Positions 10,597 through 18,786 of a stretch of DNA of 64,000 bases are shown piece by piece (the first letter of the stretch is position 1; each line of letters starts with the position of its first letter). The notes beneath the pieces were generated by a model. It was given only the letters and a program-made list of their open reading frames with translations. It had not been told where the DNA came from and did not search any database. The stretch spans positions 310,001 to 374,000 of the forward strand of contig NZ_LMQL01000009.1 of assembly GCF_001424545.1 (NCBI RefSeq), written 5' to 3'. A program made the translations under genes and the position numbers. Source of the stretch: Ramlibacter sp. Leaf400. Its GTDB lineage: Bacteria; Pseudomonadota; Gammaproteobacteria; Burkholderiales; Burkholderiaceae_C.

Positions 10597-11910
10597 ATGT
10601 CTGACAACCGTCGCAAGTTCCTGAAGAAGGCCTCCGCGGGCGCCGCCGCGGTGTCGGTGCCCATGCTGTGGCCGGGCGTGGCCCAGGCGCAGTGGGCCAA
10701 CCAGCCGGAGAAGGGCGCCAAGCTGCGCGTGCTGCGCTGGAAGCGCTTCGTGCAGGGCGACGAGGACGCCTACATGGTCAACGTCAAGAAGTTCAGCGAG
10801 AAGTACGGCATCGACGTGCGCGTGGACAACGAAGGCTGGGAGGACGTGCGTCCGAAGGCGGCCGTGGCGGCCAACACCGGCGGCGGCCCCGACATCATCC
10901 TGTCGACCAACGACGACGCCAACCTGTACCCGGACAAGCTGCTCGACGTGACCGACCTGTCCGAGTACCTGGGCAAGAAGTACGGCGGCTGGTACCCGGG
11001 CGCGCAGGCGTACTGCCGGCCCGACGGCAAGAAGTGGATCGCCGTGCCGCTGGGCTGCGCGGGCTCGATGATCGTCTACCGCCAGAGCATGGTGAAGGCG
11101 GCCGGCTTCGACGCCTTCCCCAAGAGCACCGACGACTTCCTGAAGATGATGAAGGCCCTGAAGGACAAGGGCACCCCCGGCGGCATGGCGCTGGGCAACG
11201 CCACCGGCGACGGCCTGTGGTGCAACTGGCTGGTGTGGGCCTTCGGCGGCATGCTGGTCGACAAGAACAACAAGGTGGTGATCGACAGCCCCGAGACCGC
11301 CAAGGCGCTGGAGTACGGCAAGGAGCTGTACGCCACCTTCATCCCCGGCACGCTGTCGTGGCTGGACCCGAACAACAACAAGGCCTTCCTCGACGGCCAG
11401 GTCTCGGTGACCAACAACGGCATCTCGATCTACTACGCCGCGAAGAACTCGCAGGATCCCAAGGTCAAGGAGATGACGGGGGATATCCAGCATGCGTCCT
11501 TCCCGGTCGGGCCGGTGGGCCAGCCGACCGAGTCGCACCTGTTCTTCAACCAGATGATCTTCAAGTACACCAAGTTCCCGAAGGCGGCCAAGGAGTTCCT
11601 GCGCTTCATGATGGAGCAGGAGCAGTTCGAGCCCTGGCTCACCGGCGCCGGCGGCTACGTGGCGCCCCCGCTGGACGCGTACGCCAAGATCCCGGTGTGG
11701 ACGGCCGACCCGAAGAACACGCCCTACCGCGACGCCGTCAAGAACATGCGTCCCGCGGGCTACGCCGGCAAGCTGGGCTACGCGTCCGCCGGCGCGGGGG
11801 CGGACTTCATCATCGTCAACATGGTGGCCGAGGCCATCAGCGGCTCCAAGACGCCCAAGGAAGCGATGCAACGGGCCCAGCAGCGTGCCGAGCGCTATTA
11901 CAAGGTCTGA
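10597..11910 (+). CDS. ABC transporter sugar-binding protein, Tat-exported
   Basis: A 437-residue family 1 extracellular solute-binding protein. The N-terminus MSDNRRKFLKKASAG is a clear twin-arginine signal (RRKFLK), with likely cleavage near residue 31 after a short hydrophobic stretch. The mature part has the two-lobed binding-protein fold (PDIILSTNDDANLYPD, GSMIVYRQSMVKAAGFD). It would deliver a carbohydrate or polyol to the permeases of this operon; the sugar cannot be read from sequence. Tat export suggests folding before export. The start has a GAAGGAGA site. Its last 26 bases overlap the first permease gene, so translation is probably coupled. Confidence 0.92.
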   Translation: MSDNRRKFLKKASAGAAAVSVPMLWPGVAQAQWANQPEKGAKLRVLRWKRFVQGDEDAYMVNVKKFSEKYGIDVRVDNEGWEDVRPKAAVAANTGGGPDIILSTNDDANLYPDKLLDVTDLSEYLGKKYGGWYPGAQAYCRPDGKKWIAVPLGCAGSMIVYRQSMVKAAGFDAFPKSTDDFLKMMKALKDKGTPGGMALGNATGDGLWCNWLVWAFGGMLVDKNNKVVIDSPETAKALEYGKELYATFIPGTLSWLDPNNNKAFLDGQVSVTNNGISIYYAAKNSQDPKVKEMTGDIQHASFPVGPVGQPTESHLFFNQMIFKYTKFPKAAKEFLRFMMEQEQFEPWLTGAGGYVAPPLDAYAKIPVWTADPKNTPYRDAVKNMRPAGYAGKLGYASAGAGADFIIVNMVAEAISGSKTPKEAMQRAQQRAERYYKV

Positions 11911-12841
11911 GGCCGCGCCCGCCGGGCCGGCGAGGCCCGGCGCGCTGCAGCGCTTCCAGAACAGCCGCAACCTCCTCGGGCTGGCATTCATGCTGCCCGC
12001 GGGAGTGCTGCTGCTGCTGTTCCTGACCTACCCGCTCGGGCTGGGCGTTTGGCTCGGCTTCACCGACACCAAGATCGGCCGCGGCGGCGAATGGATCGGG
12101 CTGCAGAACTACGAGTTCCTCTGGGGGGACAGCGTCACCCGGCTGGCCCTGTTCAACACCCTCTTCTACACGGCGGTCGCCAGCGTCTTCAAGTTCGTGC
12201 TCGGCCTGTGGCTGGCGATGCTGCTGAACGAGCGGCTGCCCTTCAAGACCTTCTTCCGCAGCGTGATCCTGCTGCCCTACATCGTGCCCACGGCGCTGTC
12301 GGCCATCGCCTTCTGGTGGATCTACGACTCGCAGTTCTCCATCATCAGCTGGGCGCTGGTGAAGATGGGCCTGATCGACCACTACATCGACTTCCTGGGC
12401 GACCCGTACAACGCCCGCCTGGCCACCATCATCGCCAACATCTGGCGCGGCGTGCCCTTCGTGGCCATCACGCTGCTGGCGGGCCTGCAGACGATCTCGC
12501 CGTCGCTCTACGAAGCCGGCGCCATCGACGGTGCCACCGGCTGGCAGCGCTTCCGCTACATCACGCTGCCGCTGCTGACGCCCATCATCGCGGTGGTGAT
12601 GACGTTCTCGGTGCTCTTCACCTTCACCGACTTCCAGCTGATCTACGTGCTCACGCGCGGCGGCCCCTTGAATGCCACTCACCTCATGGCCACGCTGTCC
12701 TTCCAGCGCGCCATCTCCGGCGGCGCGCTGGGCGAAGGCGCGGCGATCGCGGTGGCGATGGTGCCCTTCCTGCTGGCGGCCATCCTCTTCAGTTACTTCG
12801 GGCTGCAGCGACGCGCCTGGCAGCAAGGCGGCGACCAATGA
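11885..12841 (+). CDS. ABC sugar transporter permease (MalF/UgpA type)
   Basis: A 318-residue inner-membrane permease with about six transmembrane segments, the first at residues 28-50. The cytoplasmic EAA loop reads EAGAIDGATGWQRFRYITLP near 225-245, where the ATPase docks. The GTG start at 11885 lies inside the end of the binding-protein gene (26-bp overlap). The N-terminus before residue 25 (Ala/Pro-rich) looks unstructured. It forms a heterodimer with the next permease, whose ATG overlaps this stop in an ATGA arrangement. Confidence 0.9.
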   Translation: MPSAITRSEAAPAGPARPGALQRFQNSRNLLGLAFMLPAGVLLLLFLTYPLGLGVWLGFTDTKIGRGGEWIGLQNYEFLWGDSVTRLALFNTLFYTAVASVFKFVLGLWLAMLLNERLPFKTFFRSVILLPYIVPTALSAIAFWWIYDSQFSIISWALVKMGLIDHYIDFLGDPYNARLATIIANIWRGVPFVAITLLAGLQTISPSLYEAGAIDGATGWQRFRYITLPLLTPIIAVVMTFSVLFTFTDFQLIYVLTRGGPLNATHLMATLSFQRAISGGALGEGAAIAVAMVPFLLAAILFSYFGLQRRAWQQGGDQ

Positions 12842-13710
12842 AAGCCAGCGACACCGACACCCAGGGCATGGCCTACCTCGCGTCGCTGCCGCGGCGCGTG
12901 GTGACCGTCTACATCCCGCTGGCGATCTTCGTCTTCGTGCTGCTCTTTCCGTTCTACTGGATGGGGGTGACGTCGTTCAAGCCGGACAACGAGCTGCTCT
13001 CGCGCACGGGCAACCCGTTCTGGGTGATCTCGCCCACCCTCGCCCACTTCAACAAGCTGCTCTTCCACACCTCGTATCCCGCATGGATGTGGAACACGGT
13101 GTTCGTCTCGGTGGTCGCCACCTTCGTGTCGCTGCTGGCGTCGGTGCTGGCCGCCTACGCCATCGAGCGGCTGCGGTTCCGCGGCTCGCGCCAGGTCGGC
13201 CTGTCGATCTTCCTGGCCTACCTGGTGCCGCCCTCGATCCTGTTCATCCCGCTGGCCAGCATCGTGTTCCAGCTGGGCCTGTTCGACACCAAGTGGGCGC
13301 TGATCCTCACCTACCCCACCTTCCTGATCCCCTTCTCCACCTGGCTGCTGATGGGGTACTTCCGCTCCATCCCGTTCGAGCTGGAGGAGTGCGCGCTGAT
13401 CGATGGCGCCAGCCGCCTGCAGATCCTGTGGAAGATCGTGCTGCCGCTGTCGGTGCCCGGCCTCATCTCGGCCGGCATCTTCGCTTTCACGCTGTCGTGG
13501 AACGAGTTCATCTACGCGCTCACCTTCGTCTCCTCGTCCGAGAACAAGACCGTCCCGGTGGGCGTGGTTACGGAACTGGTCGAAGGCGACGTCTACCACT
13601 GGGGCGCGCTGATGGCCGGCGCGCTGCTGGGCTCGCTGCCGGTGGCCGTCATCTACTCGTTCTTCGTCGAGTACTACGTGTCCGGCCTCACCGGCGCGGT
13701 GAAGGAATAG
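12838..13710 (+). CDS. ABC sugar transporter permease (MalG/UgpE type)
   Basis: A 290-residue inner-membrane permease with about six transmembrane segments and the EAA loop ELEECALIDGASRLQILWKI near 180-200. The ATG overlaps the previous permease stop (ATGA), indicating translational coupling. The sequence at 28-45 (FVFVLLFPFYWMGVTSFKP) is typical of the MalG branch. It completes the importer; nothing downstream on this strand belongs to a sugar pathway, so the substrate and catabolic enzymes are presumably encoded elsewhere. Confidence 0.92.
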   Translation: MKASDTDTQGMAYLASLPRRVVTVYIPLAIFVFVLLFPFYWMGVTSFKPDNELLSRTGNPFWVISPTLAHFNKLLFHTSYPAWMWNTVFVSVVATFVSLLASVLAAYAIERLRFRGSRQVGLSIFLAYLVPPSILFIPLASIVFQLGLFDTKWALILTYPTFLIPFSTWLLMGYFRSIPFELEECALIDGASRLQILWKIVLPLSVPGLISAGIFAFTLSWNEFIYALTFVSSSENKTVPVGVVTELVEGDVYHWGALMAGALLGSLPVAVIYSFFVEYYVSGLTGAVKE

Positions 13711-13734
13711 GCGGCGCAGCAGGCGGCCCGGCCG

Positions 13735-14043
13735 TCACTGCTCATCGCGGTGCCGGCGCCACCACGCCAGCAGCGCATTGAAGTCGCCGCCGAAGCTTCG
13801 CTTCATCAGGACGTCGCCGGCCATCGAGCACAGGATCGCCTCGTCCAGGGGCAGCAACCGCTGGCTCGAGACCTGTGCACAGCGCAGGTACAGGGTCTTG
13901 AGCCTGGCCTCCGGAAGGTTCTCCAGGAAGACCACCGCCTGGTTCGGCGGCGTCTCCTGCGCGAGCTCCGCCGGCATCGCTGCCGAGGAAAGGAAGCCGA
14001 TGCCGATGCCTATGCACCAGCAGGCGGGAAGGTTTGGATTCAT
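13735..14043 (-). CDS. Small secreted protein, conserved hypothetical
   Basis: A 102-residue protein with a signal peptide (residues 1 to about 25, CIGIGIGFLSSAAMPAELA), so exported. The mature part is helical, with the pattern LYLRCAQVSSQRLLPLDEA and a C-terminal FNALLAWWRRHRDEQ. I recall similar small exported proteins in Burkholderiales but no named function. Two ATGs are possible; 14043 is chosen because GGAGG lies 6 bases before it, whereas the ATG at 14049 would abut the ribosome site. Two cysteines (in LRCAQ and ILCSM) could form a disulfide. It is divergent from the ToxR-like regulator gene 132 bp away. Confidence 0.65.
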   Translation of the reverse strand: MNPNLPACWCIGIGIGFLSSAAMPAELAQETPPNQAVVFLENLPEARLKTLYLRCAQVSSQRLLPLDEAILCSMAGDVLMKRSFGGDFNALLAWWRRHRDEQ

Positions 14044-14175
14044 GGGCATCCTCCTTCGAGTGGATGCGGAATAATCTAGGCGGCCGGCGCGATCACGCGG
14101 CGAATCATCCCGGTGGCTTCGTCGATCTTTCGTCGAAGCATTGCCGCAAGACGCCTCCCGGCCGGGGGTTGGCCC

Positions 14176-15858
14176 ATGGGTACCGTCATGGTTGGCGATG
14201 GATCTGGCCCGGTCTCGCGCTTCGGCCCGTTCACCCTGGACGTTCGCCGCGCCGAACTGCACCGTGAAGGCGAAGCGGTCGCGTTGCGGCCCAAGACGTT
14301 CGCCCTGCTCTCCTACCTTGCCGAGCATCCGGGCCGGGTCATCGCGAAGAACGAACTGCTGACGGCCGTGTGGCCGGGCGTCGTCGTGAACGACGAGTCG
14401 CTGTCGCAGTGCGTGCGGGAGCTGCGCGGCGCGCTCGGCGACGACCAACAGGCCCTCATCAAGACCGTGCCGAGGCGGGGCTACCTTTTCGACGCAGCGA
14501 CGGAAACGGTCCCGCGCCCGGCGGCGACCGGCCATGCCCGCCCTGCGGTGCGGCGCAGAACCTGGTCGCTGGCGGCCAGCGCCCTGCTGCTGGCCGCGTC
14601 GGTCGTGGTCGTGCCACGCAACGACCTTCCGCCCGACGTGGACGCCCTGCTCAAGGCGCGCCGCTCGGTCGCGGTCCTGACCTTCCTCGACCACGGCACC
14701 GCCGGGCAAAGCCGCCTGGGCGACGCGATCTCCACCGGCATCGTGACCGCGCTCGCCAAGGTGCCGGACACGCAGGTGCTGGCGGGCGGTCCGGCGGCCG
14801 GTGCGCGGGCCGTGGCCGACCCGCGGCGAATCGGCCGCGACCTCGGCGTCCGCCACCTGCTCACCGGCAGTGCCCAGCAGGTCGGCGAGAAGATCCGCAT
14901 CCACGCACGGCTCGAGTCGGGCGAGGACGGCGCGGTCGTCTGGTCCGAGGTGTTCGAGTACGAAGCCACGCCGGATGACGCGTGGCAGCGCGAGCTGGCC
15001 TTGCGCATCGCGCGGGGCGTCGACTGGCGGATGGGCACCAGCGCGGCCGTGCGGCAGGCCGCACGCCAGGGCGGAACGCCAGCCCGGGTGGACGGGCTCA
15101 TGCGAGGCCAGCACCTGCTGCGCCATGCCGCCAGCTACGACGACCTCGTGCGCGCCCGGGCGCACTTCGAAGCGATCACGATCGTCGAGCCCGGCTCGGC
15201 GGCGGCATGGACCGGCATGGCGCAGTCCTACGTGAGCGAACTCGAGGCCGCCTGGAACCTCGGGCTGGGCTCGGCCGCGCAGGCCCGCCAGGCGATCGCA
15301 CGCGCGCGGGCGGCGGACCCGCACTACCTGCCTGCGCAGCATGTGCACGGCAGCCTGCTGGCCGTGCTCGGCGATCTCGAAGGCGCGTCGCGCGTGTACC
15401 AGGCCGTCGTGGCCGCCAACCCGAGCGACGCCTGGGCCCATGCACGGCTGGGCGCGACGAAGCTGCGCCTGGGCCAGTTCGAAGAGGTCCAGGCCCACAC
15501 GGACATGGCGCTGCGGCTCGGCGCGTCCGAAGCTTCGCTGGTCGCGTTCAGCCACCTGCAGGCCGGCCTGGCCGAGTACCACCTGGGACGGGACGCCTCG
15601 GCTTACGAGCACGCGGGCCTGTCCGTCGCGGCCGGGCCGTCCCTGGCGCAGCTGGAGGCCCTGCTGCTGCTCGCCTCGCTGGATGCGCTGCACGGGCGCG
15701 GGCAGGAGGCCCGCGAGCGTTCCGTCGAGGTGCTGCGGCTGCGCCCGCGCTTTACCGTCGGCGCCTGGCGCGTGTGGACCGCGCCCGTGCATCCGCGGCT
15801 CCAGGTCCTTCGCGATCGCTACCTCGAGGGACTCGCGAAGGCCGGGCTACCCGAGTGA
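14176..15858 (+). CDS. ToxR/CadC-type membrane-bound winged-helix regulator with repeat domain
   Basis: A 560-residue protein. The OmpR/PhoB-type winged helix occupies about residues 12-108 (LRPKTFALLSYLAEHPGRVI, ESLSQCVRELRGALGDD, IKTVPRRGYLF). One hydrophobic segment at about 130-150 would anchor it in the inner membrane. Then follows a TolB-N/adenylate-cyclase-associated-like domain (SVAVLTFLDHGT, GDAISTGIVTALAKV) and TPR-like helices to the end. This layout matches one-component membrane regulators that sense periplasmic signals. The ATG at 14176 is preferred over one 63 bases upstream because the DNA-binding domain begins directly after it. The last 12 bases overlap the convergent murI. 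Signal and targets are unknown; the adjacent divergent secreted protein is a candidate. Confidence 0.8.
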   Translation: MGTVMVGDGSGPVSRFGPFTLDVRRAELHREGEAVALRPKTFALLSYLAEHPGRVIAKNELLTAVWPGVVVNDESLSQCVRELRGALGDDQQALIKTVPRRGYLFDAATETVPRPAATGHARPAVRRRTWSLAASALLLAASVVVVPRNDLPPDVDALLKARRSVAVLTFLDHGTAGQSRLGDAISTGIVTALAKVPDTQVLAGGPAAGARAVADPRRIGRDLGVRHLLTGSAQQVGEKIRIHARLESGEDGAVVWSEVFEYEATPDDAWQRELALRIARGVDWRMGTSAAVRQAARQGGTPARVDGLMRGQHLLRHAASYDDLVRARAHFEAITIVEPGSAAAWTGMAQSYVSELEAAWNLGLGSAAQARQAIARARAADPHYLPAQHVHGSLLAVLGDLEGASRVYQAVVAANPSDAWAHARLGATKLRLGQFEEVQAHTDMALRLGASEASLVAFSHLQAGLAEYHLGRDASAYEHAGLSVAAGPSLAQLEALLLLASLDALHGRGQEARERSVEVLRLRPRFTVGAWRVWTAPVHPRLQVLRDRYLEGLAKAGLPE

Positions 15859-16635
15859 GCCCCCCAGCCAGCGCTGCGCGGCCTGGCGCAGGGCCTGCTG
15901 CGGGCCGCTGGTGAGAAGGGTCACTTGCCCCCGCCCTGCGCGGTTGAGGAGGCCGTTCACCTCGAGCAGCCGCCTCGCCTGGCGCGCCACCGGCTCGCCG
16001 GTCTCCACGATCCCGACGCCCGGACCGACGACCTCCGCCAGCACGGGGATGGCGAAGGGGTAGTGGGTGCAGCCGAGCACGAGCGTGTCGATCTGCCCCG
16101 GTGCGCTTCCGAACTCGCCCGCCGCGCGCGCATAGAGCCGGCAGAGACGCCGCACCTCTTCCTGGTTGTCGTTCTCGATCGCCGCGGCCAGGCCGTCGCA
16201 GGGCTGCAGCACGAAGTCCGCCTGGCCCCGCACCGAGTCGTGCAGGGCGCGGAACTTGGCGCTGGCCAGGGTGCCCCGGGTCGCGAACACCGCCACTCGT
16301 GCGGTGCGCGTCATGCCGGCGGCCGGCTTGAGTGCCGGCTCCACGCCGATCGACGGAAGGTGGGCATGCTCGGCGCGCAGCAGGTGCACCGCGGCGGCGG
16401 TGGCCGTGTTGCACGCCACCACCAGCGCCTTGATGCGGTGCTCGTCGATCAGCCGCAGGGCGATCGCGCGCGACCGCTCGGCCACGAAAGCATCGTCGCG
16501 CTCGCCGTAGGGCGCATGCCCGGCGTCGGAGAAATAGACGAACTCTTCCTGCGGCAGCTCCCGGCGCAGCGCGCGAAGGATGCTGAGGCCGCCCACGCCG
16601 CTGTCGAACACCCCGATCGGCTTGCCTGACTCCAT
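15847..16635 (-). CDS. murI: Glutamate racemase
   Basis: A 262-residue MurI that interconverts L- and D-glutamate for peptidoglycan. The N-terminal GVFDSGVGG carries the conserved Asp (D11), and the two catalytic cysteines are C75 (VVACNTATA) and C189 (LVLGCTHYPF). Length is typical. Its stop overlaps the end of the convergent regulator gene by 12 bases. No partner cell-wall gene is adjacent. Confidence 0.96.
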   Translation of the reverse strand: MESGKPIGVFDSGVGGLSILRALRRELPQEEFVYFSDAGHAPYGERDDAFVAERSRAIALRLIDEHRIKALVVACNTATAAAVHLLRAEHAHLPSIGVEPALKPAAGMTRTARVAVFATRGTLASAKFRALHDSVRGQADFVLQPCDGLAAAIENDNQEEVRRLCRLYARAAGEFGSAPGQIDTLVLGCTHYPFAIPVLAEVVGPGVGIVETGEPVARQARRLLEVNGLLNRAGRGQVTLLTSGPQQALRQAAQRWLGGSLG

Positions 16636-16806
16636 GGCCGCGCATTATGGCGACTGGGGGTGGCCCGGGCTGTCGAAGAAGCTTGTCGAGGCCAGCCGCC
16701 CAGGTTCGGCTTTCCCTGAGCGAACGGCAGTAATGCTCTGATTTTTCCTGAGATGCCAGTGCTGTACCCTGTGCAGCCTGACTACCACCTCCACAGGAGA
16801 CCCTAG

Positions 16807-17778
16807 ATGAAGAAATCGCTGGCCGCCGCCGCCATCGTCCTGGCGCTGGGACTGATCACCGGCCTGGACGCCGAAGCCAAGCGCCTCGGCGGCGGCAAGT
16901 CCGCCGGGATGCAGAGGCAGAACACCACCGCGCCCGCGAACACGCCCGCGCAGCCTGCGAACGCCGCTGGCCCGGCGGGCCAGGCCACCGCGCCGGCGGC
17001 AGCCACGGCGGCCACGGCCGCTCCGGCGGCTGCCGCAGCCGCCGCGCCCAAGCGCAGCTGGATGGGCCCGGTGGCGGGACTCGCCGCCGGCCTGGGCCTG
17101 GCGGCGCTGGCGTCGCACTTCGGGTTCGGCGAGGCCCTGGCCAACATGATGATGATCGGCCTGGTCGTGATGGCCGTCCTCGTCGTGGTGGGGCTGATCC
17201 TGCGCAAGCGGGCGGCTTCGCAGGCACCATCGCTCGCGGGCGCCGGCGGCACGGGGTTCATGGGCGACGCGTCGCGCCGGCCGGAGTCGGCGTCGAACGT
17301 CTTTCGCACCGCGGACGGCGCAGCCTCGCCGCAGCGCGGCTCTTTGATCGGTTCGCGCCTCGGGGGCCTCGCGACCGCGTCGGCGCAGCCGACCGCCCTG
17401 CCGGCGGACTTCGACGCAACGGCCTTCGCGCGCAACGCCAAGGACCAGTTCATGGCGCTGCAATCCGCCAACGACGCCGCCGACCTGGACCGGCTGCGCG
17501 ACTACCTCACGCCGGAGATGTTCGATGTCGTGCGCAGCGACCTCGCCGCGCGGGGCCCGTCGCAGCAGGTCACGCAGGTGTTTGGCCTGGACGCCCAGGT
17601 GCTGGCCGTCGTGCAGGAGCCGGACCGCTACGTGGTGAGCGTCCGCTTCACCGGCAGCACCCGCGACCAGCAGGGCTCGGTGCCGGAGGAACTGGACGAG
17701 GTCTGGCACCTGACCAAGCCGGTGGCCGGCATGGGCGGCTGGGTGGTGGCCGGCATCCAGCAGGCTGAAGGCAACTGA
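16807..17778 (+). CDS. Tim44-like domain membrane protein
   Basis: A 323-residue protein. Residues 1-24 form a signal or first membrane segment; 30-80 is a low-complexity Ala/Pro/Thr linker; 82-135 holds two hydrophobic segments (GPVAGLAAGLGLAALASHFG and ANMMMIGLVVMAVLVVVGLI). The C-terminal half (about 190-322) looks like the bacterial Tim44/TIM44-like domain (QFMALQSANDAADLDRLRDY, YLTPEMFDVV). In mitochondria Tim44 tethers import motors; in Proteobacteria the role is unknown. CACAGGAGACC precedes the ATG. The 171-bp gap upstream to murI holds no gene that I can see. Confidence 0.8.
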   Translation: MKKSLAAAAIVLALGLITGLDAEAKRLGGGKSAGMQRQNTTAPANTPAQPANAAGPAGQATAPAAATAATAAPAAAAAAAPKRSWMGPVAGLAAGLGLAALASHFGFGEALANMMMIGLVVMAVLVVVGLILRKRAASQAPSLAGAGGTGFMGDASRRPESASNVFRTADGAASPQRGSLIGSRLGGLATASAQPTALPADFDATAFARNAKDQFMALQSANDAADLDRLRDYLTPEMFDVVRSDLAARGPSQQVTQVFGLDAQVLAVVQEPDRYVVSVRFTGSTRDQQGSVPEELDEVWHLTKPVAGMGGWVVAGIQQAEGN

Positions 17779-17868
17779 GGCTTGCACCGATGACCCGCGG
17801 GGACTTCGCCCAGCGGGCCGTCCCCTTCTCTCCGTAGGCCGGGCGCGGCGCCAAGGCACACTCGGTTC

Positions 17869-18768
17869 ATGGCGACCGCGCTGAACTACCGCCACCTCTA
17901 CTACTTCTGGGTCGTCGCCAAGGAAGGCGGCATGGCGCGCGCCGCCGAACGCCTGGGCATGGCGGTCCAGACCGTCAGCGCCCAGGTGCGCGCGCTCGAA
18001 CAGTCGCTCGGCCACTCCCTGTTCAAGCCCGCCGGCCGCGGCATCACCCTCACCGAAGCGGGTTCGGCGGCCATGGCGCACGCCGAGCAGATCTTCCAGC
18101 TGGGCGAGCAGCTTCCGGCCGCGGTGCGTGAAGCGGCCACCGGGCAGGGCCTGCGCCTGAAGGTCGGCATCTCCGACGGCCTGCCCAAGCTGGTGGTGCG
18201 GCACCTGCTGCAGCCCGCCCTCGCGGGAGCGCCGATCCGCCTCCTCTGCCACGAAGACGAATTCGACAGGCTGCTGGCCGACCTGGCGCTGCATCGCCTG
18301 GACGTCGTGCTGTCGGACCGTCCGGCCCCGTCCAATCCCAACCTGCGGCTCTACAGCCATCCGCTGGGCGAGGCGACGCTCGCCTGGTTCGCCCCTGCCG
18401 TGCTCGTGCGGGCCACCCGGCGGCCCTTCCCGGGATGCCTGGAGGAGATGCCGCTGCTCCTGCCGACCGGCCATGCCGCCGTGCGGCACCGGCTGGACCA
18501 ATGGTTCGAGCGCCAGGGGCTGCGGCCCCGCATCGCCGGCGAGTTCGAGGACAGCGCCTTGCTCGCGGCCTTCGGCCGCAGCGGCATGGGCGCCTTCCCC
18601 GTGTCGCAGTGGTCGCAGGAGGAGCTTCGCCAGGACCGGGGGCTCAAGGCCATCGGCGAGACGCCTGAACTGGTGGAGCACTTCTACCTGATCTCCGCCG
18701 AACGGCGCATCCAGCACCCGCTGGTGCAGCAACTGCTGCAGGCCAAGCACAGCGGCCTCGCCGGCTGA
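17869..18768 (+). CDS. LysR family regulator, NhaR-like
   Basis: A 299-residue LysR-type regulator. The N-terminus LNYRHLYYFWVVAKEGGMARAA is characteristic of the NhaR branch, which in Escherichia coli activates a Na+/H+ antiporter gene. The winged helix covers residues 5-65 and the effector domain 92-295. No antiporter gene is adjacent; the convergent neighbour is a flavin hydroxylase 18 bp away. Target and ligand are therefore unknown. It starts 90 bp after the Tim44-domain gene. Confidence 0.85.
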   Translation: MATALNYRHLYYFWVVAKEGGMARAAERLGMAVQTVSAQVRALEQSLGHSLFKPAGRGITLTEAGSAAMAHAEQIFQLGEQLPAAVREAATGQGLRLKVGISDGLPKLVVRHLLQPALAGAPIRLLCHEDEFDRLLADLALHRLDVVLSDRPAPSNPNLRLYSHPLGEATLAWFAPAVLVRATRRPFPGCLEEMPLLLPTGHAAVRHRLDQWFERQGLRPRIAGEFEDSALLAAFGRSGMGAFPVSQWSQEELRQDRGLKAIGETPELVEHFYLISAERRIQHPLVQQLLQAKHSGLAG

Positions 18769-18786
18769 TCGGCCGGGCGTGGCGGC

